64,000 nucleotides of DNA. It comes from Chitinophaga pinensis. GTDB taxonomy: Bacteria; Bacteroidota; Bacteroidia; Chitinophagales; Chitinophagaceae. Shown piece after piece: positions 1-6,031 of the stretch. The notes beneath the pieces are model-generated. The model worked only from the letters and a program-made list of their open reading frames with translations. It did no database searches and was not told the DNA's origin. How positions within the stretch are numbered: the stretch's first letter is position 1; each line of letters begins with the position of its first letter. The translations under genes and the position numbers were made by a program. The DNA lies in NCBI GenBank assembly GCA_945876095.1, contig CAMCMP010000017.1, positions 1-64,000 of the forward strand. Direction: 5' to 3'.

Positions 1-3
1 TTT

Positions 4-127
4 TGCGTGAGGAAAACACCCCCTGAATTCGGTCCAAATCCGCTGATTTCGGTTTTGTCTAAACATAACTAATTACAAATCAACGCCTTCATTTTCTCAA
101 AAAATCTTCATAACCCTGAGGTCCCGG
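4..127 (+). repeat. Element-end repeat A with tRNA core, copy 1
   Basis: This 124-bp block recurs at 1355-1478 with about nine mismatches. It opens with a tgcgtgagg motif and ends in a 21-bp core (107-127) equal to the anticodon loop through the 5' T-stem strand of a tRNA-Met. In this copy the core runs on into the rest of the tRNA 3' end. I infer that it is the right end of an integrated element abutting a tRNA attachment site; the element would lie to the left, outside the window. No integrase gene is visible. Confidence 0.7.
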
Positions 128-148
128 GTTCAAATCCCGGTCTCGCTA
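107..148 (+). pseudogene. tRNA-Met(CAT) 3' fragment
   Basis: The stretch reads as anticodon loop TTCATAA, 3' anticodon stem CCCTG, variable loop, T-arm with TTCAAAT loop, acceptor strand TCTCGCT and discriminator A. Nothing upstream can form the D arm or the 5' acceptor strand AGCGAGA, since that side is the A repeat. It is therefore a displaced or element-borne 3' half, not a functional tRNA. A fragment that begins exactly at the anticodon loop is what tyrosine recombinases that cross over in the anticodon loop leave behind. Confidence 0.8.
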
Positions 149-158
149 CATGAAAATC

Positions 159-190
159 AAGGACTTACGTTAAATCGTGGGTCCTTTGTT
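159..190 (+). terminator. Terminator of the tRNA-Met remnant
   Basis: AAGGAC (159-164) pairs with GTCCTT (181-186), and the stem extends inward through two wobble pairs and an ACG/CGT step. A T-rich tail follows. It sits 10 bp after the tRNA 3' fragment, so the tRNA 3' end moved together with its own terminator. Confidence 0.6.
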
Positions 191-195
191 GTTTC

Positions 196-228
196 TGCGT
201 GAGGTTTGCGTGAGGTTTGCGTGAGGTT
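196..228 (+). repeat. Three tandem 11-bp direct repeats
   Basis: The unit tgcgtgaggtt occurs head to tail at 196-206, 207-217 and 218-228. Its first nine bases also occur singly at 4-12 and 1355-1363, at the outer edge of each A repeat. Repeated short sites flanking a tRNA core resemble integrase arm-binding sites; that role is inferred. Confidence 0.6.
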
Positions 229-619
229 TTTGTCATTTCTTACCAAAAACACGAACCTTTAATGCTGATATTTCTACAGCGGTTAACACCTTTGGATCAA
301 GGTAATATTTTTCTAAAACTTGGGTGCAGATAAAATTCAACATAGCTTCAAATTAATATAGGGTGTAAGTTCAAGTAAGAAGTAAAACTCTTGTAATTGA
401 ACCCCAAGGTGGTTGAGCCCAAAGACTATCCCTTTAATGTCTATCAAACAAGACAAATTGGTTAAGTTGCAATAAGTTTAAAGACATTAATAAATATCCT
501 GCTACTTTGTGGCACCAAACATTCCAGATATGGTTGAATAGGAGCCATTCGATGGCTGGTATAAATAAGTTAATGGTCAGGCTACAAAAAAACCGCAAAA
601 AAACTATAAATAAAATAAT
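229..619. other. AT-rich leader of the CPBP cassette, no gene seen
   Basis: No convincing coding sequence is seen. Stops occur frequently on both strands, and only short open runs remain, for example about 36 codons on the minus strand ending near 232, which I do not recognise. The stretch presumably holds the promoter of the downstream protease gene, but no clear TAnnTTTG box with a spaced TTTG was identified. Confidence 0.4.
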
Positions 620-1348
620 ATGAATTTCAAACGACTTTTTATATTTTTAATTATTGCGTTTTCAATATCGAATATATTCAGATTTGATGTTTTCGGAACA
701 AAACTGATTTTGGAAAAATTACCGAATTGGATTTATTTGCTTTGCACAGTAATTCTTGAAGGTAGTGGTGTATTTACAGGAGCATTAGTTGCTATTAAAT
801 TACTAGAAAAAGAAAGAAAAACTGTAATTACATTTTTTGGAACCTCTCAAAAAATGGGCTTATTAATGTCTGTTATTCCAATTGCGTTATTGTCAATCAT
901 TGGAGTAAAAAACGAATACGGAATAAATGAAAATCTATATGGATTATATGCGATTTTAATAAGTTTGATTTATGCACTTATGGAAGAATTTGGTTGGCGA
1001 GGATATTTACAAAATGAATTTAGTTACCTAAAACCAATTAAGAAATATTTGTTGATAGGTTTTATTTGGTATTTATGGCACTTGTCGTTTCTAACAAATG
1101 CAACAATAAAAGACAACTTGTTTTTTTTTGGTATGATGATATTTGGTAGCTGGGGAATTGGTCAGGTAGCAGAAACAACTAAATCGATATTGGCAAGTGC
1201 TTGCTTTCATTTAATAATCAATATAATGATGTATAATTCGTTAATTAAAAATGGACTTGACGGAACACAAAAATTAATCATTTTAGGAGTTTCAATTGTT
1301 CTTTGGATTATTATTACCGAAAAGTGGAAAAAAGAAAAAATTGAATAA
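620..1348 (+). CDS. CPBP family intramembrane metalloprotease
   Basis: The 242-aa protein is very hydrophobic with about seven membrane segments. It carries the CPBP (Abi, CAAX prenyl protease-like) motifs in order: EEFGWRG near residue 124 (the EExxxR motif), a WHLSF histidine motif near 154, and HLIIN near residue 196. The family cleaves peptides within the inner membrane, and bacterial members are linked to bacteriocin self-immunity, abortive infection or peptide maturation; the substrate here is unknown. The gene is alone in its cassette, is AT-rich, and its stop codon lies 6 bp before repeat A copy 2. The ATG at 620 is the first in frame. Its position between two copies of the tRNA-derived core suggests horizontal acquisition. 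Confidence 0.85.
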   Translation: MNFKRLFIFLIIAFSISNIFRFDVFGTKLILEKLPNWIYLLCTVILEGSGVFTGALVAIKLLEKERKTVITFFGTSQKMGLLMSVIPIALLSIIGVKNEYGINENLYGLYAILISLIYALMEEFGWRGYLQNEFSYLKPIKKYLLIGFIWYLWHLSFLTNATIKDNLFFFGMMIFGSWGIGQVAETTKSILASACFHLIINIMMYNSLIKNGLDGTQKLIILGVSIVLWIIITEKWKKEKIE

Positions 1349-1354
1349 ACCCTC

Positions 1355-1478
1355 TGCGTGAGGAAAACACCCCCTGAATTCGGTCCAAATCGGTCATTTT
1401 CGGTTTTGTCAAAACATAACACCTTACAAATCAACGCCTTCATTTTCTCAAAAAATCTTCATAACCCTGAGGTCCCGG
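1355..1478 (+). repeat. Element-end repeat A with tRNA core, copy 2
   Basis: Second copy of the 124-bp A repeat, with its 21-bp core at 1458-1478. Here the core is followed by segment B, not by the remainder of a tRNA. The A-core-B arrangement is what a junction between two tandem elements, or an unintegrated circle junction, would look like. It starts 6 bp after the CPBP stop codon. Confidence 0.7.
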
Positions 1479-1613
1479 TATGTTTTTTCCGAATGTTAGA
1501 TTAAATTCGAAAATTTAAACAGGCCAACCGTCTATATTATAAATGGTTGAGACTTTAAATTGAACATTCAATTTTGTTAAGTAAATGCCGACCTTTTTAT
1601 CTTGTCAAAAGTT
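1479..1613 (+). repeat. Segment B, copy 1
   Basis: About 135 bp directly right of core copy 2, strongly similar to 2948-3085, which is directly right of core copy 3. It contains the inverted pair aaattga/tcaattt around a 4-nt loop and two ttcgaa-like sites. Non-coding. It probably represents one fixed flank of the attachment site. Confidence 0.65.
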
Positions 1614-1717
1614 ATAAAAAATACGCTAACAATCAGTTTCTAACAATTCCACCCCTTCACCTCCATTCACCCCTGTTTTCCCTCTAAAAATTCAAAACCT
1701 GGCACAAACCTGGCTGG
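1608..1717 (+). repeat. Segment C, copy 1
   Basis: A pyrimidine-rich segment that ends in two spaced copies of aacctggc. It matches 3979-4080 beside tRNA-Asn, apart from one indel of about 8 bp. Here B and C are contiguous, while in the second location a secreted-protein gene lies between them. It overlaps the end of B in an aaaagttata microhomology. Confidence 0.6.
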
Positions 1718-1847
1718 GTTTTCTGGGTTAGTAATGTTCACATATAGTCAATAGTGAACGTTTTTAATTTAATTTACAGGATTGACTAAATTGAGAGTGA
1801 TGTCATTAATAATTCTGAAATTCTAATTTCCTTTAAAATAACTGTTA
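1718..1847. other. Leader of the small-protein operon
   Basis: About 130 bp of AT-rich sequence between segment C and the first small gene. It is not part of any repeat I could find. The operon promoter should be here, but I cannot place it confidently. Confidence 0.3.
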
Positions 1848-2087
1848 ATGAGAAAAATCACAATATTAATTTTCATTCTATTAACTATACTGATTTTATA
1901 TGCAGGTCTTTGGAATGAACTTGCCAATAGAGTTAGGTTTAATAAATGGGATATTATTGGGGCTAAAGGTAGAGTTACAAACCACAATTTATATTCAAAC
2001 ATGTATTTGTGTGTAGTTTTATTATTCCTCATTTTTCATCTTTTTGATATAATAAGAAAGAGGTACTTCAAATCAAAATATAATTAA
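1848..2087 (+). CDS. Small two-TM membrane protein, unknown function
   Basis: 79 aa. The N-terminal segment (residues 4-22) and a second one near residues 50-66 are hydrophobic enough to span the membrane. A short loop between them carries charged and polar residues, and the C-terminus is basic. I do not recognise a family. It is separated by only 2 nt from the next gene, so the two are very probably co-translated. It belongs to the second cassette, flanked by core copies 2 and 3, and shares that cassette's low GC. Confidence 0.55.
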   Translation: MRKITILIFILLTILILYAGLWNELANRVRFNKWDIIGAKGRVTNHNLYSNMYLCVVLLFLIFHLFDIIRKRYFKSKYN

Positions 2088-2089
2088 AC

Positions 2090-2668
2090 ATGTGTAGACT
2101 TGAAATTATAGGAGAGCTAGCAAAGTCAGGGTATACAAAATTTGAATATGAAGGCAATTTTTTACACTCTAGCTTGAAATATCATACAGCAACATTTCGA
2201 AATCTAGAGAATGAACTAAAAATTTATTCTTTTGAAAATGAATTCGGTAATTCATTTTATATGTGGTCTTTTATTTATGAGCAAATTACAAATGGATTGA
2301 ATTGGAATAATCTTGAAGATTCAATCAACTTTGGTGAAATTCAGTTCTATATCAATTCAGACCAATTTCTAATCCCAGAAGTAGAATTAATTGATGATAT
2401 TTTTAATTTTAATGAACAAAACACATTTACTAGACCTACAATTAATACAATTGATAATTACCTTGATTTAGGAGATAAAAAATTTATAGTATCGGATGCG
2501 GGAATCTTATTTTCTATTCATGGAAAATTAGAGCACAAACTCTTAGATTTTGATAATATACTTTCAGACGAAATTAAAATTATTTTAGAAAAAACTTTTA
2601 TTGGAACTTTGAATGCCCCTTTTGAAATAACATCATGTCATTTGATTTCGATTGATTCTAGTTTTTAG
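2090..2668 (+). CDS. Cytoplasmic protein of unknown function (cassette 2)
   Basis: 192 aa, acidic, no signal peptide or membrane segment, rich in Asn, Ile, Phe and Asp. No family is recognised. It is the largest product of the cassette and starts 2 nt after the small membrane protein, with a third tiny membrane protein following. An acidic soluble protein paired with small membrane proteins in a mobile cassette could be an immunity, toxin-antitoxin or defence unit, but nothing in the sequence proves it. Codon use is AT-rich, like the CPBP gene and unlike the backbone genes to the right. Confidence 0.6.
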   Translation: MCRLEIIGELAKSGYTKFEYEGNFLHSSLKYHTATFRNLENELKIYSFENEFGNSFYMWSFIYEQITNGLNWNNLEDSINFGEIQFYINSDQFLIPEVELIDDIFNFNEQNTFTRPTINTIDNYLDLGDKKFIVSDAGILFSIHGKLEHKLLDFDNILSDEIKIILEKTFIGTLNAPFEITSCHLISIDSSF

Positions 2669-2696
2669 AAATCATATTTTAATAAAACAATAGAAA

Positions 2697-2822
2697 ATGG
2701 AAAAAAGATATTCTCGTTGGCAATGGTTGTTAATCGCAATTGTTTGGTTTATTGTTGGATGGTATCAGTGTAGGGGTATAAATTCCCAAAAAGAGTATAA
2801 TGAGGCAACCCAGCATCGATAA
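2697..2822 (+). CDS. 41-aa single-TM peptide
   Basis: The reading frame starts at ATG 2697 and ends with TAA at 2820-2822. The product has a basic start (MEKRYSRW), a hydrophobic tryptophan-rich membrane segment (about residues 9-23) and a short polar tail. It lies 28 bp after the 192-aa gene in the same direction and is probably the third gene of the operon. Its composition (Trp-rich helix after a basic N-terminus) is compatible with a membrane-anchored peptide. Confidence 0.4.
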   Translation: MEKRYSRWQWLLIAIVWFIVGWYQCRGINSQKEYNEATQHR

Positions 2823-2968
2823 TTAAATTGGATCTTATAAATATCTCAGAAGTACATCAAGTAACTTTTGATGACTATTTACAAAAAATCCTATATTCAA
2901 GCAACGAAATACTTCTCGAAAAAATTTTCATAACCCTGAGGTCCCGGTGTGTTTTTTTCGAATGTTAG
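2804..2968 (+). pseudogene. Open reading-frame remnant running through core copy 3
   Basis: An open frame of 54 codons without a start codon runs from 2804 through core copy 3 (2927-2947) to TAG at 2966-2968. The part before the core has protein-like composition. It may be the C-terminal remnant of a gene cut by recombination at the attachment site, or simply chance. Confidence 0.2.
2927..2947 (+). repeat. tRNA-Met-derived core, copy 3
   Basis: A perfect 21-bp copy of the core found at 107-127 and 1458-1478. The upstream 26 bp resemble the end of repeat A only loosely (caacg, then an A-rich run), so the left flank has diverged or comes from a related element. Segment B follows directly, as at copy 2. 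Spacing between cores is 1351 and 1469 bp. Confidence 0.75.
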
Positions 2969-3085
2969 ATTAAATTCGAAAATTAAAATAGGCCAACCAT
3001 CTATATTATAAATGATTGATTCTTTAAATTGAACATTCAATTTTGTTAAGTAAATGCCACCCTTTTTATCTTGTTAAAAGTCATA
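2948..3085 (+). repeat. Segment B, copy 2
   Basis: Matches 1479-1613 until the two diverge at aaaagt(c/t)ata, near 3078-3085. After this point comes the convergent minus-strand secreted-protein gene instead of segment C. Confidence 0.65.
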
Positions 3086-3133
3086 GATTCCTGCGCCAGA
3101 GGGGAGATTGTATTTTACTTACCTCAGCTAAAT

Positions 3134-3871
3134 TTATTTTAGTTGCTGAATCAATTGAATCATATCATCCTCCTTCTTTAAATTTAATTTATTGGCATTC
3201 GTCAATGCATCTATTTGAGCAGCATAATTTGGTAACCTATTTTTTAGCGCTTTCATGGAAAGTGAACCTCCCAATGGAAGCATTTTTTTATCTGCTTTGT
3301 CATAGATATAGAATAAATCTTCTAAGATATACTCCTTTATTGGAGGGCCGCTAAACACTGTTGATTCTTTAATAAGTTTACTTGAATATTTTAAAAGCTG
3401 AAATACTTTACCATTTGAGCGCATTTCATAAAAAGTAGTAGTTGTATTGTTGTCAATACTTGGAAATAAAGACATAAATTCTTTTGAAACTTTATTATAA
3501 TCCTTATCTACACCATTTAAAATAAATGATTTTAGTTGGTAATTGACTAAATACAATTGATTCCCTTTTGTGAAGTAAAGATTATGATCGAAGTAAGAAT
3601 AATTTAAATCTGATTCCTCAAATTCCACACCATTGATAAATATGCCTTTGCCCAATCCAAATTGATCAAACACATAGGGTGTGCCTGATATACCAGCGCC
3701 ACTTGCAGGTATGAGTCTTCCAAAGGCATCGGTAAGATTTAGACTTGGTTGGGCATAGCTAGTAGTTGACTGTGAACTGGAAAATGACTGTGAAAACAGG
3801 GAATGCATTACAAGAGAAAAAAGGGCTAAAAAGATGCACTTATACATAAAGTGGATTGTATGATTATACAT
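3134..3871 (-). CDS. Secreted protein of unknown function
   Basis: I prefer an ATG start (3871, or 3847 for the tightest signal peptide) over the longer frame, which would need TTG at 3895. A signal peptide ends near SLFSQS. The mature part, about 220 aa, has no recognised catalytic motif. It has a pattern seen in small uncharacterised Bacteroidota exported proteins: a GTPYVFD segment, then alternating beta strands with an FTKGNQLYLV-like strand, then a Lys-rich C-terminus. It is monocistronic and faces away from tRNA-Asn. It separates segments B and C, which are contiguous elsewhere, so it may have been inserted or may mark the ancestral state. Confidence 0.6.
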   Translation of the reverse strand: MYNHTIHFMYKCIFLALFSLVMHSLFSQSFSSSQSTTSYAQPSLNLTDAFGRLIPASGAGISGTPYVFDQFGLGKGIFINGVEFEESDLNYSYFDHNLYFTKGNQLYLVNYQLKSFILNGVDKDYNKVSKEFMSLFPSIDNNTTTTFYEMRSNGKVFQLLKYSSKLIKESTVFSGPPIKEYILEDLFYIYDKADKKMLPLGGSLSMKALKNRLPNYAAQIDALTNANKLNLKKEDDMIQLIQQLK

Positions 3872-3978
3872 GTTAGATAAAAAATTGGTAACCAAACCTA
3901 TCTGTTTTGGGCCATATTTTAAGTAATATGGCTCAATTTTTTATACTTCTATCGGACAGGTAACTGAGACGCATTTTT

Positions 3979-4080
3979 AAAGTTATATAAAATATTAAGA
4001 CAATCAGTTTCCACCCCTTCACCTCCATTCACCCCTGTTTTCCCTCTAAAAATTCAAAACCTGGCACAAACCTGGCAGGG
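3979..4080 (+). repeat. Segment C, copy 2, adjoining tRNA-Asn terminator
   Basis: Similar to 1608-1717, with the same closing pair of aacctggc sites. It ends 4 bp before the terminator of tRNA-Asn. A second tRNA gene next to this array suggests that the whole patch is a tRNA-associated insertion zone. Confidence 0.6.
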
Positions 4081-4083
4081 ACA

Positions 4084-4117
4084 TAAAAAAACCACCTACA
4101 TTTTTGTGTAAGTGGTT
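4084..4117 (-). terminator. tRNA-Asn intrinsic terminator
   Basis: An 11-bp stem with one mismatch (4090-4100 with 4107-4117) and a 6-nt loop is followed, on the minus strand, by a run of seven T. It lies 10 bp after the tRNA 3' end. Confidence 0.8.
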
Positions 4118-4127
4118 GATTATCAAG

Positions 4128-4201
4128 CTCCCCCTTCCCGACTTGAACGGGAGACCCTCTGATTAACAGTCAGATGCTCTAACCAACTGAGCTAAGGAGG
4201 A
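4128..4201 (-). tRNA. tRNA-Asn (GTT)
   Basis: Full 74-nt cloverleaf: acceptor TCCTCCT with AGGGGGA (one G-U pair), D arm GCTC/GAGC, anticodon stem TCTGA/TCAGA with loop CTGTTAA, variable loop GGGTC, T arm TCCCG/CGGGA with loop TTCAAGT, discriminator G. Anticodon GTT reads Asn codons. CCA is not encoded. Confidence 0.95.
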
Positions 4202-4269
4202 GTGTTGCTTTTTTATTGGAGAGCAAAAATAAGGCATTTTAGTTTTTAACAAAAATTAAATGCTTATTT
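4202..4269. other. Short tRNA-Asn leader
   Basis: About 70 bp between tRNA-Asn and the Rieske stop codon. It must hold the tRNA promoter unless tRNA-Asn is read through from the Rieske gene. No distinct box was identified. Confidence 0.3.
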
Positions 4270-4632
4270 CTACCAATTAAATAGATTATTTTCTTCGAAT
4301 CCTACAAATACTCCCTCTTTTCTAATTTCTACCTGAAAAGTTTTTAGAAAATAGCCCTCCCCACTTACATTTCGCCCATTTTCTAAATTAAATTTATACC
4401 GATGAAGCGGACATACAATATTACCTAACGCATCCAAATGCCCATCCGCCATAACACCTCCCGCATGAGGACATTTTTGGGCACAGGCCAATAGTTGATC
4501 CTTGTGCAATGCAAGGCAGATAGTCTTTCCTGCCACCGACACCGATGTCATAGAATTGGAGGAAAATGAAATCTCCGCTATACTATCAGCCAACTTATGC
4601 CAACTATATTTTTTTTGTTTCATGGCCGCCAT
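4270..4632 (-). CDS. Rieske [2Fe-2S] domain protein
   Basis: A small single-domain Rieske protein. The two cluster-binding boxes are visible: C-P-H in QKCPHAGG and C-P-L-H in VCPLHRYKF, about 20 residues apart, giving two Cys and two His ligands. There is no signal peptide or membrane anchor, so it resembles the soluble NirD/BphF-like electron carriers, not the bc1 subunit. The longest frame starts with GTG at 4641; ATG codons at 4632 and 4623 are more likely, and the second gives MKQKKYSW. It lies downstream of hflX in the same direction, separated by a perfect palindrome. The redox partner is unknown. Confidence 0.85.
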   Translation of the reverse strand: MAAMKQKKYSWHKLADSIAEISFSSNSMTSVSVAGKTICLALHKDQLLACAQKCPHAGGVMADGHLDALGNIVCPLHRYKFNLENGRNVSGEGYFLKTFQVEIRKEGVFVGFEENNLFNW

Positions 4633-4647
4633 TAACTGCACAGTCGC

Positions 4648-4699
4648 TTTTCTGGATTCGGTGAGTCACCCTGCAGGGTGACTCACCGAATCCAGAAAA
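4648..4699. repeat. Perfect 52-bp palindrome between hflX and Rieske gene
   Basis: Both 26-nt arms match perfectly around a CTGCAG centre, with no loop. The palindrome begins 1 bp beyond the hflX stop codon and ends shortly before the Rieske start. No T-run follows on either strand, so it is not a classical intrinsic terminator. In RNA it would form a very stable hairpin between the two genes. Confidence 0.9.
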
Positions 4700-5890
4700 T
4701 TAATAAAAATATTCAGCGCGGTATGGATACCTTATCTGGTACATCTCTCGCACCTTATTTAATATCGTTTGACGCAAACCGTCAATATTCATTTTTTCTG
4801 TGGCCGATACAAATACACAATTTCCATTCGTCTCGTTTTGCCACCTTTCTCTTAAATCAACCAATAACTGAGCTTTCACCTCCGGCTCCAACCACTTATC
4901 AAAGGCTTGTTCCTCATACCGATCCATTTTATTAAAAATAGTTATCGTCGGCTTTTCTGATGCTCCCAACTCCGCCAAAGTTTTATTCACTACCTTCAAT
5001 TGCTCCTCATACTGTAAATGTGAAATGTCTACCACATGCAATAAAATATCTGCCTCCCTTACCTCATCCAAAGTACTCTTAAAACTCTCTACTAAATGAT
5101 GCGGCAACTTTCTTATAAATCCAACCGTATCACTTAACAAAAAAGGTGTCTGCTCAAAAACTACTTTTCTTGTAGTAGTATCTAGCGTGGCAAATAATTT
5201 ATTCTCTGCAAATACCTCACTCTTACTCAACAAATTCATCAGCGTAGATTTACCCACATTGGTATAACCTACCAACGACACCCTTATAAACTCTCCCCGC
5301 TCCTGACGCTGTGTAGAAGCCTGTTTATCAATTTCGGCTAACCTTTTACGTAATAAACTAATCTTGTCCTTTACTATACGACGATCGGTTTCAATTTCTG
5401 TTTCACCTGGCCCTCTTGTACCTACTCCGCCTCCCTGCCTTTCCAAATGTTTCCACATCCCCTTTAGCCTCGGTAAAATATATTGATACTGCGCCAACTC
5501 TACCTGAGTTTTCGCTTGTGCAGTCTTAGCCCTACTAGCAAAAATGTCTAATATTAAATCGCTTCGATCAATCGTTTTTACCCCCAACTCCTTCTCAATA
5601 TTTTGAATCTGCGACCCTGTTAATTCATCATCAAAAATTACTAACTCCACCTCCCTATTCAAGCTCACATATTTTTTTATTTCTTCTAGCTTTCCTTTTC
5701 CTACAAATGAACGAGGATCAGGATGTGCTAACTTTTGCGTAAATCTTTTTACGGCAATAACACCCGCAGTTTCTGATAAAAAAGCAAGCTCATCCAAGTA
5801 CTCGCTAAGCTGCTGTTCAGACTGGTCGGAAGTAACTACTCCTACCAACACCGTTTTTTGTTCTTGCTTCAGTTGTTTCTTATCTATCAA
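4700..5890 (-). CDS. hflX: Ribosome-associated GTPase HflX
   Basis: 396 aa, usual length for HflX, which splits or rescues stalled 70S and 50S particles. The N-terminal HflX domain (about residues 10-190) ends in the glycine-rich GGGVGTRGPGE signature, followed by a coiled-coil linker. The G domain has G1 GYTNVGKST (near 210), G3 DTVG, and G4 NKMD. The frame begins with TTG at 5890; an in-frame stop lies just upstream and no ATG follows for a long distance, so TTG is taken as the start. It is first in a possible hflX-Rieske transcription unit, with the 52-bp palindrome right after its stop codon. Confidence 0.95.
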   Translation of the reverse strand: MIDKKQLKQEQKTVLVGVVTSDQSEQQLSEYLDELAFLSETAGVIAVKRFTQKLAHPDPRSFVGKGKLEEIKKYVSLNREVELVIFDDELTGSQIQNIEKELGVKTIDRSDLILDIFASRAKTAQAKTQVELAQYQYILPRLKGMWKHLERQGGGVGTRGPGETEIETDRRIVKDKISLLRKRLAEIDKQASTQRQERGEFIRVSLVGYTNVGKSTLMNLLSKSEVFAENKLFATLDTTTRKVVFEQTPFLLSDTVGFIRKLPHHLVESFKSTLDEVREADILLHVVDISHLQYEEQLKVVNKTLAELGASEKPTITIFNKMDRYEEQAFDKWLEPEVKAQLLVDLRERWQNETNGNCVFVSATEKMNIDGLRQTILNKVREMYQIRYPYRAEYFY

Positions 5891-5974
5891 AATTTTTTAT
5901 TTAAACGCTCCTTATTAAATTCAAAAATGATTGGTTCTAAGGTACAATATTAACCTAGTACTTTAAATACCTTG

Positions 5975-6012
5975 CAAAAATAAAGCGTTCCGATTGTTAT
6001 CGAAACGCTTTT
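5975..6012 (-). terminator. Terminator after surA-like gene
   Basis: AAAGCGTT...ATCG/AAACGCTTT arms (5984-5994 with 5999-6009) form a stem with one mismatch and a 4-nt loop. On the minus strand it is followed by a T-rich run. It lies 20 bp past the stop codon of the isomerase gene. Confidence 0.75.
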
Positions 6013-6031
6013 AATAATTTTAGTAACCAAT

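Noticed and set aside
107..148. Functional tRNA-Met
   Set aside because: No 5' half exists upstream; the D arm and 5' acceptor strand cannot be formed, so only a 3' fragment is present.
1207..1443. Minus-strand open frame across the end of the CPBP gene and repeat A
   Set aside because: The matching part of repeat A copy 1 contains an early stop in the same frame, so it is not a conserved protein.
3043..3354. Plus-strand open frame in segment B and beyond
   Set aside because: Its larger part is antisense to the secreted-protein gene and its start lies in the B repeat, which lacks the frame in its other copy.
4648..4699. Palindrome as an intrinsic terminator
   Set aside because: No T-run follows on either strand and there is no loop. 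Kept as a palindrome of unknown role.
4678..4935. Plus-strand open frame starting in the palindrome
   Set aside because: It lies wholly antisense to the conserved C-terminus of HflX.
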